A stretch of 20,259 nucleotides of DNA. Origin: JBEKCP01 sp050014815. GTDB lineage: Bacteria > Planctomycetota > Planctomycetia > Pirellulales > Thermoguttaceae. Below the pieces are notes generated by a model, which saw nothing but the letters and a program-made list of their open reading frames with translations, did no database searches and was not told the DNA's origin. The position numbers and the translations under genes were made by a program. The stretch is taken from NCBI GenBank assembly GCA_050014815.1, contig JBEKCP010000032.1:1-20259 (forward strand), given 5' to 3'. Positions 6,272 through 15,335 of the stretch are shown here, one piece after another (position 1 is the stretch's first letter; each line of letters begins with the position of its first letter).

Positions 6272-8824
6272 ATGCACTCACACCCATCCCGATTGATCCT
6301 TGCGTTGTGTCTGGCGCCGCTGCCGGCGGCCGACGCCTGGGCCCAGAAGCGAGTGGCCGCGCCGGAGATCTTCCATGTCTATCCGGCCGGCGGCCGGCAG
6401 GGCACGACGTGCGAGGCCGAGATTCTCGGCGGGGGCCTGGCCGGCGCAACCAACGTCCACATCTCCGGCGGCGGAGCTCAGACGGCCATCGTCAAAGTGT
6501 ACCAGGGCGCGTCGGCGGGGAACAGCGAAAGAGCAAAGCAGATAACCGCTCTGAAGGAACGGCTCGCGCAGGCGCGGAAACAGAACCCCGAAGATACCAA
6601 GGCCCAAGATGAACTCCGAACGCAGCTCGCCCTCGTGGTGGGGAAGAAATACGCGCCCGACGACGGAAAAGGGCTCCTGGTGATTCAGGTCACCCTTGCG
6701 CCGGACGCCGAGCCCGGCCCGCGGGAACTGCGCGTGGAGACGCCGGGAGGGCTCTCCAAGCCTTATCCATTCTATGTCGGCGTCCTGCCGGAATTCCGCA
6801 AGGCGGAAGTATCCTTGTGCGAGTTCTCCCAGAACAAGAACAAAGGCAAACAAACCCGCCCCCGCGACTTGCCGCCTCTGACGTTTGTTCTGCCGCCGGG
6901 GTCACCTTTGCTTCTGTTGGACGAGGACATGCTGTTCCGCGGGCCGCCGCCGGTCTTCACCATTCCGGCCACGCTGAACGGCCAGATCTTCCCCGGCCAG
7001 GTAGATCGCTACCGCTTCCAGGCGCGCAAAGGGCAGCAACTGGTGATCTCGGCCGTGGCGCGGGAGCTGAAACCATATCTGGCGGATGGTTCCCCCGGCT
7101 GGTTCGTGGCTGTCCTGACGCTCTACGATGCGAAAGGCAACGAAGTGGCCTACGCACAATCCTACCGGTTTCACCCCGATCCGGTCATTTTCCACAAGGT
7201 CCCCGCCGACGGCCAGTACACGCTGGAAATCAGAGATTCGGTCTATCGCGGGCGATACGACTTCGTTTATCGCATCTCGGTGGGAGAACTGCCGTTCGTC
7301 ACCGGCATGTTCCCGCTGGGCGGGCCGGCAGGCAAGCCAACCTCCGTAAAACTGGAAGGATGGAACCTCCCGGCCGCTACTGTGGCAGCCGGCGCCAACA
7401 GCAAGGCGCCGGGCATCGAGCATGTATCGGTCCGCAACAAGGAGGGCGTCTCCAATCTCAGGCCCTTTGCCGTGGATTCCTTGCCGGAAATCCTGGAACA
7501 GGAACCGAATAACACGGTGGCGCAGTCCCAGAAAGTCTCGCTGCCGATCATCGTCAACGGGCGGATCGATCCGCCGGGCGACCGGGACGTGTTCCGTTTC
7601 GAGGGCAAGGCGGGCGAGGAGATCGTCGCGGAAGTCCAGGCGCGGCGGTTGGATTCTCCGCTGGATTCCTGCCTCAAGCTGACGGACGCCGGCGGCAAGC
7701 AGTTGGCCTTCAACGACGACTATGAGGAGAAGGTCGGCGGCGCCCCAGAGGGCTGGGAGGACAAGGGTCTAGGGCGGGAAACACACCATGCGGATTCCTA
7801 TATCCGTGCGACCTTGCCGGCGGACGGGACCTATTATCTGCATCTGGGCGATATCCAGGGCAAGGGCGGGCCGGAGTACGCCTACCGCCTGCACATCCGG
7901 CCGGCCCAGCCCGACTTTGCGGTGCTGGTCACCAAGACCAGTATCGGCATGAAGACGGGCGCCTCCGAACCGCTGGCCGTGCAGGTCCTCCCGAGAGACG
8001 GTTTCACCGGTGCGGTGAACGTAACCCTGAGCGACGGCGCGTCAGGCTTCAAACTCTCGAATCCCTATATATCGCCAAAGACCCCCAACCAGATCCAATT
8101 CGCGATCACGGCCCCGCCGGCGCCCACCGAGAAGCCGGTCAAACTGGCTTTCGAGGGTCGGGCGACCATCCAAGGGCGCGAGGTTGTGCATCGGGCCATG
8201 ACGGTGGAGTTGATGGAGCAGGCCTTCGGCGGTTATTATCATGCGGTCCCTGCCGACGGACTCGTGGCCATGGTGACCGAACCGCCCAAACCCCCTCCGC
8301 CGAAACCCAATCCGGGCAAGTCCGCGCAGCCGAAAGCGACTCCGCCGAAGTCCACGCCGCCGAAGGCCGACGCTCCCAAGGCCGAACCGTCGAAGATCGG
8401 GGCGGGGCTTCTCGACGGCGACGCCGTGGATCGTCTCTTCGCGGCGCCCCTGGAAGAACGGCTGTACCGTGAAGTGACAGCCAAGATCGTCGGCAAGACG
8501 CCCATCGTTATTCCCATCGAAGGGACCGCCCGGGTCCAGGTGAGCATGGCCACCAGGGTGCCTCTCGCGACGACGATCACGCTCGAATTGCGGGAACCGC
8601 CGGAGGGGATCACGATGCGCGACGCCTCGCAGTCGCCCGACGGTGCGGAGGTGGGGTTCGCCTTGCACGCCGATCCTGCCAAAGGGATCCGCCCCGGCCA
8701 GAAAGGGAACCTGACCATCAACGTCCTGATACCGCGAGGACGTCGCCCGGGACTGCTGGGCATATTGCCGCCCCTGCCCTTCGAGATTGTTGCCCCCGCC
8801 GTTTCGCCACCCCCCGGAAAGTAG
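6272..8824 (+). CDS. Large secreted PPC-domain protein, cassette A
   Basis: Probable cell-surface or periplasmic beta-sandwich protein that would bind partners or glycans; not an evident enzyme. The signal peptide is residues 1-25 (cut near AWAQ). An Ig/IPT-like domain begins HVYPAGGRQGTT (35-46) and is interrupted by a charged helical insert at about 84-124. PPC (bacterial pre-peptidase C-terminal) domain 1 covers about 233-337, an IPT-like domain about 345-400, and PPC domain 2 about 409-545, opening with the typical EQEPNNT and containing FNDDYEE. Ig-like strands continue to about 650. A Pro/Lys-rich linker (670-708) precedes a last beta domain. The start lies 2 bases after the DUF1501 stop, with GGAG at 6257-6260. 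The cassette B copy is closely related but also carries a DUF1080 domain. Confidence 0.85.
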   Translation: MHSHPSRLILALCLAPLPAADAWAQKRVAAPEIFHVYPAGGRQGTTCEAEILGGGLAGATNVHISGGGAQTAIVKVYQGASAGNSERAKQITALKERLAQARKQNPEDTKAQDELRTQLALVVGKKYAPDDGKGLLVIQVTLAPDAEPGPRELRVETPGGLSKPYPFYVGVLPEFRKAEVSLCEFSQNKNKGKQTRPRDLPPLTFVLPPGSPLLLLDEDMLFRGPPPVFTIPATLNGQIFPGQVDRYRFQARKGQQLVISAVARELKPYLADGSPGWFVAVLTLYDAKGNEVAYAQSYRFHPDPVIFHKVPADGQYTLEIRDSVYRGRYDFVYRISVGELPFVTGMFPLGGPAGKPTSVKLEGWNLPAATVAAGANSKAPGIEHVSVRNKEGVSNLRPFAVDSLPEILEQEPNNTVAQSQKVSLPIIVNGRIDPPGDRDVFRFEGKAGEEIVAEVQARRLDSPLDSCLKLTDAGGKQLAFNDDYEEKVGGAPEGWEDKGLGRETHHADSYIRATLPADGTYYLHLGDIQGKGGPEYAYRLHIRPAQPDFAVLVTKTSIGMKTGASEPLAVQVLPRDGFTGAVNVTLSDGASGFKLSNPYISPKTPNQIQFAITAPPAPTEKPVKLAFEGRATIQGREVVHRAMTVELMEQAFGGYYHAVPADGLVAMVTEPPKPPPPKPNPGKSAQPKATPPKSTPPKADAPKAEPSKIGAGLLDGDAVDRLFAAPLEERLYREVTAKIVGKTPIVIPIEGTARVQVSMATRVPLATTITLELREPPEGITMRDASQSPDGAEVGFALHADPAKGIRPGQKGNLTINVLIPRGRRPGLLGILPPLPFEIVAPAVSPPPGK

Positions 8825-8871
8825 CGATCGGGCCGGCGGGTGATAGAGGGGATTCCACCTGGAGCAAGAGA

Positions 8872-11310
8872 ATGGACCATCAGCTTTCAACCGCGAGCAA
8901 CAACATGAACAAGTGTTTCTCTTTCCTTCCGGCGGTCATCTTCGCATGGATGGTCGCCTCTGCCGGCATCTCGTCGGCCCAGGACGCCGAGACGGGCGGC
9001 GCGGACCTGCTCCGCGGCGCCATCTGGCGCGTGTTCTATGACCTCGCTCCGTGGCGTGTTGGATCAGACGGAAAGTACGTAGAGAGGGATTGGGGGGGCT
9101 TGCGTTCGCTGGCGCCGGCGTCAAACTGGTTTGCATCAGACTTTGACGATCGTGAATGGCCGATGTGCCAAGGGGTTCCGGGTGACAAACCGGGAACGGA
9201 CAAGAGATGGCATATTTTGCCGGATTCATGGGCACTTTCGAAGGCACATCTTCGGGCATTTTCATCTTATGCAAGCTCTTTGCAATTGCGCACCCGTTTC
9301 AGCGTGTCGGATCCGTCCAAACTGGGGACGATTCTGTTGGCAGTGGACTTTCATGGAGGGGCGACGGTATGGTTGAACGGCCAGGAACTCACCCGCGCCC
9401 ACATGCCAACGGGACCGGTTAGTTTCGACACCGTTGCCGCCGATTATCCCGCGGATCCTTCGCTGGGACGTGATCGTGAGATGCGATTTACGGTACCGGC
9501 AACGGCACTGAGATCCGGAGTCAACACGCTGGCCATTCAGATCAACCGTTCGGCATATCGCCCGGAATGCTTCAATGTTCCCAAACATGCGCAGGTTGCG
9601 GAGTGGTCTCCAATCGGGTTGTGGGATGTGCGGTTGACTGTCTCGGATGCGAAGGGACTGGCGACACTGACCCCGAAGCCGATTCGGATCTGGAATGCGG
9701 GTGCGATGACAATGGTGGGTTTCGAAGTCCGTGAGGCGGACCCGTTTCGTCCGCTCGGTCCGGTTGTGTTACGGGCGCCGCGTGGTGGGGTTGCCTGGGG
9801 CCAGGTTGTTGTCAACAGTGATACTCCGTTGAATGGGTTTTTTGTCGCGCCCGGGGAGTTGACGTCAAGCGTTGGGACGATCCCGGCCAAGGCCATTCAG
9901 GTGCGGTACGCCCACAAAACCAAACGCGACCAACCGAATCCTTATGCAGAACCGAATCCGTACGATGGGCTGCATGCCAAACCCGATCCACACGCCCGAC
10001 TTCATCCGATGGGGGTATGCGTGCAAGTGCCTGCGGATGCAAAAGGAGGACTCTACAAAGGCTCCCTGGAGTTGAGCGGAGTCGGACAGGGGCAGAAGAT
10101 TCAGGTGGAGCTGACAGTCTATGACTGGGTCATGCCGCCTCTGAGTGATCGGAAAGTTGGGAACGCATTGTTTCAATCGCCGGGCACGCTGGCCGATACC
10201 TATGGGACTGCGCTCTGGTCGGAGGAACATTGGAAGCATGTTGGTCGTTCACTGGCCCTGATGAAGGAACTGAATCCCAAAATGCTCCTTGTAAACACCC
10301 TAACCAAGACGGCCTTTGGGAAGGATCCACTGGTTGTGTTCAAGAAAGAAGGAGCGCGTTACACGCCCGATCTCACGAACGCGCGACGGTATTTGCAGGA
10401 GTGGCAGAAGCAGATCGGCGAACCGTACATGGTTTGTCTGCATCTGTGGGACGTGACAGTTCAAGGATCTGTGCCGGTCCTGATTCGTGAAGGCGACACG
10501 GTCAAACCTGGTGCGTTGCCGGATTTTGGCGAGGCGGGATCGGAACAGATATGGAAAGAAACGGTTGAAGGTCTCCGTCAGATCATGGGGGAATTGGGAT
10601 GGAAGAAGTCCGTGTTGATGCTGGGCACTTTGCAGGACCACCAACCCAAAAAGAATGTAGTCGAGTTTTTCGCGGCCAACTTCCCGAAGATGCCGTGGAG
10701 CATCTATTCCCATGCATCGTGGTCCCCCAAGGGGATGCAGGTTGGTTTCTTCATGAGTCCGTGCGCCCAAGGCAAGGATTTCCCCTGTTTCTCCAATCAT
10801 CGGGATGGTTTGGTCCAATCGTCGGGTCTGACGCAGTATCGCATCTTTCCAATGTTGGACATCATGCACTGGCTGAACCAAGGCACTTTTAACGGAACGA
10901 CGGGTTTACTCGGGTCGGGAGGGATGGGATTTGATTATTGGGAGGTGAAGCTTGCACGCAATGGCACGTCGGGGCACTGGATGGCTTTTAACAATGCCGG
11001 TTGGGGCAATATTGTCCGCGGTGCTGTCGGTTGTTTCATTGCTCCGGGTCCTGATGGGGCTGTTCCGACGGTACGTTACGAAGTGTATCGCCAGGGACTT
11101 CAGGAATGCGAGGCATTGGCCTACATTTATGGCAATAAGACCAATCCCAAACTTCCGTCCGACATGGCACAACGGATCAAGGCCCTTCACGCCATGACTT
11201 CAGGGCAGATCTTGGTTCTATTCACCGGTGCTGATGTGGGTTGGAACCAGGTGCAGGACCAGATCTACACCTGCGCCGCCGACATCGCCAAGGCATTGAG
11301 CGAGCCGTAA
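8872..11310 (+). CDS. Secreted glycoside hydrolase-like protein (GH123/DUF4091-like)
   Basis: Candidate secreted polysaccharide-acting protein of 812 residues. ATG 8872 has GGAG 7 bases upstream (8861-8864); the next ATG (8905) has only a weak site. A signal peptide ends near SSAQ (37). Residues 42-260 form a jelly-roll of the GH2 sugar-binding type (VDFHGGATVWLNGQEL at 158-173). A further beta-domain runs to about 420, then a probable TIM-barrel region (425-810). The closing segment VRYEVYRQGLQECEALAYIYG resembles the end of GH123/DUF4091 enzymes, which is my main reason for the call. Where those enzymes usually have an Asp-Glu pair, this protein reads LQDHQP (588-592), so activity is doubtful. 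The DNA is lower in GC than its neighbours. Family assignment is moderate. Confidence 0.62.
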   Translation: MDHQLSTASNNMNKCFSFLPAVIFAWMVASAGISSAQDAETGGADLLRGAIWRVFYDLAPWRVGSDGKYVERDWGGLRSLAPASNWFASDFDDREWPMCQGVPGDKPGTDKRWHILPDSWALSKAHLRAFSSYASSLQLRTRFSVSDPSKLGTILLAVDFHGGATVWLNGQELTRAHMPTGPVSFDTVAADYPADPSLGRDREMRFTVPATALRSGVNTLAIQINRSAYRPECFNVPKHAQVAEWSPIGLWDVRLTVSDAKGLATLTPKPIRIWNAGAMTMVGFEVREADPFRPLGPVVLRAPRGGVAWGQVVVNSDTPLNGFFVAPGELTSSVGTIPAKAIQVRYAHKTKRDQPNPYAEPNPYDGLHAKPDPHARLHPMGVCVQVPADAKGGLYKGSLELSGVGQGQKIQVELTVYDWVMPPLSDRKVGNALFQSPGTLADTYGTALWSEEHWKHVGRSLALMKELNPKMLLVNTLTKTAFGKDPLVVFKKEGARYTPDLTNARRYLQEWQKQIGEPYMVCLHLWDVTVQGSVPVLIREGDTVKPGALPDFGEAGSEQIWKETVEGLRQIMGELGWKKSVLMLGTLQDHQPKKNVVEFFAANFPKMPWSIYSHASWSPKGMQVGFFMSPCAQGKDFPCFSNHRDGLVQSSGLTQYRIFPMLDIMHWLNQGTFNGTTGLLGSGGMGFDYWEVKLARNGTSGHWMAFNNAGWGNIVRGAVGCFIAPGPDGAVPTVRYEVYRQGLQECEALAYIYGNKTNPKLPSDMAQRIKALHAMTSGQILVLFTGADVGWNQVQDQIYTCAADIAKALSEP

Positions 11311-11359
11311 TCCTGGAGAATTCTGGCCGGCGAGATTGCGACAAGACAGGGGATTAGCA

Positions 11360-11713
11360 ATGATGAAGGGTTCGAAATCAGGAGAAAACGGTCGGGTGCC
11401 GACCTGGATAACTTGTGCGCGCGGGGTGATAGCGATGATCGTGTGCGCTCAAGGTGTTCTGGCCAAAGAGTTTCCCCAGAGAAGAGCGACAGGTGCCGTG
11501 TCTCCCGTGGATACGGACTCACTGTGGTCTTCTGCCGAGGTCTCGGTCAAACTGGAAAAACCTCAAACGGAAACCAATGGGGAAATCCAAGTATACAATG
11601 GCTCGATGAAAGAGGATATGGATGTCAATGCGCTTTTCTTTGGCACATTCAACTACAAAGACCAGGCACGTCAACTCAAAGGCGAACGGATTGAAGGACC
11701 GGAGTTGGAATAG
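11360..11713 (+). CDS. Small secreted protein of unknown function
   Basis: I do not recognise this 117-residue product. A possible signal peptide (WITCARGVIAMIVCAQGVLA, about 15-34) follows a basic start; the rest is soluble and charged, ending in ARQLKGERIEGPELE. The ribosome site is weak (GGGGA, 11349-11353, before ATG 11360). The frame also opens at 11336, and a second ATG lies at 11363. It shares the lower GC and codon habit of the preceding gene and fills the gap before GH127 with normal operon spacing. It may be a true small exported protein or the N-terminal remnant of a larger gene. Confidence 0.45.
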   Translation: MMKGSKSGENGRVPTWITCARGVIAMIVCAQGVLAKEFPQRRATGAVSPVDTDSLWSSAEVSVKLEKPQTETNGEIQVYNGSMKEDMDVNALFFGTFNYKDQARQLKGERIEGPELE

Positions 11714-11768
11714 CAGAAGGCGCACCTGTGTCAGAAAAATGAAGAACCTCGTAAACAAGGAGAACCAG

Positions 11769-13670
11769 ATGACGATGCGAACGATGACACTGTGGATCGG
11801 ATGCCTGATTGCCGCGGGCTTGGCGACCGGAATTCCGGCCGCGGAATCCAAGACCGTAGAACCCCAGCCGGAGCCGATGCCGATGTGGACGAGCGAACCG
11901 AGCCAATGGAAGTGCGTGCCGCAGGTTGTGGTCGCGCCGGCCAACGGAGTCACGCTGGACGAGCGCGGACTCTTTCGTCAGTCCATGGACAAACATACCG
12001 CCTACCTGTTGGCCGACGCGAATGTCGACGACATGCTGCTGCGGTTCCGGAAACTTGCCGGGGTCCAGAACCCACCCGGTCAACTGCGTGGCTGGGAGAA
12101 GATGTTCCCCGCCCACGCGGCCCAGTTTCTGATCGGTGCCGGGAACACGCTGCGCTGGGGCGAGAACACTCGACTCCGTCAGCGCATGAACGAGGTGATC
12201 GCGGCGATGAAAGAATGCCGCACCACCGATGGGATGCTGGCTGCCCCCGCCGGGGGTGGCGAGGAAGGTTATTCGTTCATGCTCCTGGCCCACGGGCTGG
12301 ACGCGGCGGCGCGGGCCGGCAACCGCGATGCCTACGACCTGCTGGCGGCGTGGGCGAAGTGGTACCGCCAATTCGTCGAAAAGCAGACCGCCAAGAACCC
12401 CCGGGAAAGGGCTTTGAGCGGTCAGAATTACTTCGCCGGCACGGCCCTGATGTTGGCCTACTCCGCCCCCGGCGGCGTCCCCGAAGACGTATCGGCCGCC
12501 TACAAGCACGTGTACCCCGAATGGATGCGCCAGCTTGCCCAGCGGGACCTGGAAGGCATCTGGAAGACCAAGCGCGGTCATCCCCATTCGGCTTACTGTT
12601 ACGGATGGATCGGATTCCTGGACATCTACCGCGCCACCGGCGACCGTCGTCTGCTGGATGCGATGCTCGGCGGGTGGGAACTGTACCATGACCACTGGCA
12701 GCATCCGGGGGGAACCCTGGCGATCTGCGAGAGTCACGGACCGTATCCGCCCGATTCGCTCCATTTCGCCCACGGGAAGTGCCCTGGCGAGATGTGTTCG
12801 ATGGTGTGGTGGGCCAAGTTCAATGCCATGCTCCATGGTTTGTTCCCGTCCAACGATCAATACGTCGCCGAGGTCGAGAAGGTCATCTACAACGTCGGGC
12901 TGGCCAATCAGATCAACAACTCCATCGCCTATCACACCCGCCTTGAAGGCCGCAAAGAACGGCCGGGAATCGGACACACCTGCTGCGAAGTGGTCGGCAC
13001 CTACCTGTATGCCACGTTGCCCGAGTACATCTACTCGATTGCGGACGACGGTCTCCTCGTAAATCTCTACGAGGCGTCGTCCATCACCTGGAAACACGCC
13101 GGAAAGGCTTGTGGAGTCACGATGACCAGCCGGTTTCCATTTCAGCCGGAGGTGTCGTTGCGTCTGGATGCGAGCGAGCCGACCGAGATGAAACTCCGCA
13201 TCCGGACGCCCGGTTGGGCGGCGGCCGACATGCCGATCCTGGTCAACGGTCAGGAAGCCGCGGTAGGAAGACCGGGCGCCTACGTCGTGCTGGACCGGAC
13301 CTGGCGCACCAAAGATACGGTGACGTTCACTCTGCCCATGGATTTCCGCGTCATTCGCTATACGGGTCTGGATCAGATCCCCGGACACCGACGGTATTCG
13401 GTCCTGTACGGGCCGGCACTCATGGCGGCGGTCGGGACCATCGGCGAAAAGAACAAAGTGTTCATCCCCGATACCAAGATTACCACGTACAACATAGGCA
13501 TCGCCCACGATCCGCTGAAACCCAAGGAGTGGTTGAAACCCAAACCGGATCAACCGCTCAACTTCACCGTTGATGGTCAGGCGGAACCATGTCTCACACC
13601 GTACTGGCAAGTCGACGCCGAGACCTTCACCTGCTTCCCCGTGATCGAGAAGATAGAGGCAGCCAAATGA
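11769..13670 (+). CDS. GH127 family glycoside hydrolase (beta-L-arabinofuranosidase type)
   Basis: Retaining glycosidase of the GH127 (former DUF1680) family; characterised members release beta-L-arabinofuranose and use a zinc-bound cysteine nucleophile. The first 24 residues are a signal peptide (cut near IPA-A), so it acts outside the cytoplasm. An alpha/alpha barrel spans about 70-430 and a beta-sandwich follows to the end (LRLDASEPTEMKLRIRTPGW). The Glu and three Cys of the zinc site are all present: E341 and C343 in CPGEMCSMVWW, and C405-C406 in GHTCCEVVGTYLYA. ATG 11769 has AAGGAG (11757-11762) 6 bases upstream; the frame is open back to 11622 but that overlaps the previous gene. The 633-residue length is normal. 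Its stop overlaps the next start by 4 bases. Family certain, exact substrate not. Confidence 0.9.
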   Translation: MTMRTMTLWIGCLIAAGLATGIPAAESKTVEPQPEPMPMWTSEPSQWKCVPQVVVAPANGVTLDERGLFRQSMDKHTAYLLADANVDDMLLRFRKLAGVQNPPGQLRGWEKMFPAHAAQFLIGAGNTLRWGENTRLRQRMNEVIAAMKECRTTDGMLAAPAGGGEEGYSFMLLAHGLDAAARAGNRDAYDLLAAWAKWYRQFVEKQTAKNPRERALSGQNYFAGTALMLAYSAPGGVPEDVSAAYKHVYPEWMRQLAQRDLEGIWKTKRGHPHSAYCYGWIGFLDIYRATGDRRLLDAMLGGWELYHDHWQHPGGTLAICESHGPYPPDSLHFAHGKCPGEMCSMVWWAKFNAMLHGLFPSNDQYVAEVEKVIYNVGLANQINNSIAYHTRLEGRKERPGIGHTCCEVVGTYLYATLPEYIYSIADDGLLVNLYEASSITWKHAGKACGVTMTSRFPFQPEVSLRLDASEPTEMKLRIRTPGWAAADMPILVNGQEAAVGRPGAYVVLDRTWRTKDTVTFTLPMDFRVIRYTGLDQIPGHRRYSVLYGPALMAAVGTIGEKNKVFIPDTKITTYNIGIAHDPLKPKEWLKPKPDQPLNFTVDGQAEPCLTPYWQVDAETFTCFPVIEKIEAAK

Positions 13671-15307
13671 AGAGCTGCGTGATGCCCGTGATCGTCTTGC
13701 TGGCGGCTCTCGGCGGGGTTGCGGCTGCCGGCGCCGACCCCAGTCCATTTGAGACAGGTTCCGCTCCGCCATCGCAGGGCCCGATCGACAAACTGGTTTT
13801 CGGCAAGCTCCAGCAGTTGGGCATCCCGCCGGCCAATCTTTGCTCAGACGCCGTATTTGTGCGGCGAGTCTATCTCGACGCGATCGGCACGCTGCCCACC
13901 GCCGAAGAGGTGAAGGCGTTCCTGGCCGACAAGAGCCCGGGCAAACGCGCTGAACTGATCGACCGCCTGCTGGAACGGCCCGAGTTTGCCGATTACTGGG
14001 CGATGAAATGGAGCGATCTTTTGCGGGTGAACGCGGCAGCGCCCATCAACCTCTGGCCCAACGCCGCCCAGGCGTACCACCGTTGGATCCGCACCTCGAT
14101 CCGCGACAATGTCCCCTACGACCGGTTCGTCCGGGAGATGCTCACGGCCAGCGGCAGCAATTTCCGCGTGCCGCCGGTCAACTTCTACCGCGCCGTGACC
14201 ACCAAGGATCCGGCCAGCATCGCCAAGGCCGTCGCCTTGACGCTGATGGGCGAGCGGGCCGAGCGGTGGCCGAAAGAACGATTAGCGGGCATGGCCGCGC
14301 TGTTCTCGCAGATCGGCTACAAGTCCACGCTGGAATGGAAAGAAGAGATCGTCTTCCGGGATTTCAACAAGGCCGGCGCGCCGACCTCCGCCGTCTTCCC
14401 GGACGGGACGGCGATTGCGCTCCCCGCCGGCACAGACCCGCGCATCGTCTTCGCCGATTGGCTCGTAACGCCGAAGAACGCCTGGTTCACCCGCAACATC
14501 GCCAACCGCGTCTGGTCGTGGCTGGTGGGGCGCGGCATCGTCCACGAACCGGACGACATCCGGCCGGACAATCCGCCGGTCAGTCCCGAACTGCTGGCCT
14601 TGCTGGAGAAGGAACTGGTCGCGGCACAATACGACCTGAAGCGCCTCTACTGCTTGATCCTGAACTCTCAGACCTACCAGTTGTCTTCGGTTCCCCAGAG
14701 CGACAAGCCGGAAGCGGCGGCCAATTTCGCGTGCTATCCATTGCGCCGGCTGGAGGCGGAGGTGCTGATCGACGCGTTGAACCAGATCAGCGGGACTACG
14801 GAGAAATATTCCAGCCGCGTGCCGGAACCCTATACGTGGTTTCCCGAGAGCCAGCGCGCCGTCGCGTTGCCCTGTAGCAGCCTCACCAGTCCGTTTCTGC
14901 AACTGTTCGGCCGTCCGGCGCGGGCGACCGGCTTGGAATCGGAACGTGATAACCGCATCTCCGACAACCAGCGGCTGCACCTGCTGAATTCCAACCACAT
15001 TCGGAACAAGGTCCAGAAGACCTACGACCTCCGCGTCCTGCCGCGGGTGAAACCGCCCGCGGAGAAGGGCAAGGCGTCGGCCGCGGAGACGGGCGTATTG
15101 CCCCAGGAGATCGTCGCCGAGTTGTACCTCACGATTCTCTCGCGCTATCCAACGGATGACGAGTTGAAGATCGTCGAGACGAGTTCTCCCTCCACGTCCG
15201 CGAAAGAAAAGGCGCCGACACCGACAGCGGCCGAGCGGCAACAGGCGGTCTTGATCGATCTGATTTGGGCGCTCTTCAACAGCCGGGAATTCCTCTACCG
15301 GCATTGA
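13667..15307 (+). CDS. DUF1549/DUF1553 secreted protein, cassette B, lacking the CxxCH motif
   Basis: Paralogue of the gene at 3191, 546 residues from ATG 13667, which overlaps the GH127 stop (ATGA) and has AGAGG in front. The frame is open back to 13589, but only this start puts the signal peptide (1-23, cut near AGA) at the N-terminus. DUF1549 runs about 38-235 (RRVYLDAIGTLPTAEEVKAF at 66-85) and DUF1553 about 255-546, ending EFLYRH. The position of the usual heme-type motif reads LMGERAERWPKERLAGMA, as in the cassette A copy, so the lack is ancestral to both. The Pro/Lys linker of copy A is replaced by shorter, unrelated low-complexity stretches (KPPAEKGKASAAETG and STSAKEKAPTPTAAE). Coupling to GH127 suggests the two products are made together. 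Confidence 0.9.
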   Translation: MKSCVMPVIVLLAALGGVAAAGADPSPFETGSAPPSQGPIDKLVFGKLQQLGIPPANLCSDAVFVRRVYLDAIGTLPTAEEVKAFLADKSPGKRAELIDRLLERPEFADYWAMKWSDLLRVNAAAPINLWPNAAQAYHRWIRTSIRDNVPYDRFVREMLTASGSNFRVPPVNFYRAVTTKDPASIAKAVALTLMGERAERWPKERLAGMAALFSQIGYKSTLEWKEEIVFRDFNKAGAPTSAVFPDGTAIALPAGTDPRIVFADWLVTPKNAWFTRNIANRVWSWLVGRGIVHEPDDIRPDNPPVSPELLALLEKELVAAQYDLKRLYCLILNSQTYQLSSVPQSDKPEAAANFACYPLRRLEAEVLIDALNQISGTTEKYSSRVPEPYTWFPESQRAVALPCSSLTSPFLQLFGRPARATGLESERDNRISDNQRLHLLNSNHIRNKVQKTYDLRVLPRVKPPAEKGKASAAETGVLPQEIVAELYLTILSRYPTDDELKIVETSSPSTSAKEKAPTPTAAERQQAVLIDLIWALFNSREFLYRH

Positions 15308-15335
15308 CTCCAAGAGGAAAAGGAGGATCAAATCC

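Noticed and set aside
11622..11768. Upstream extension of the GH127 gene to 11622
   Set aside because: It would overlap the small gene by over 90 bases and bury the signal peptide; ATG 11769 has an ideal AAGGAG site.
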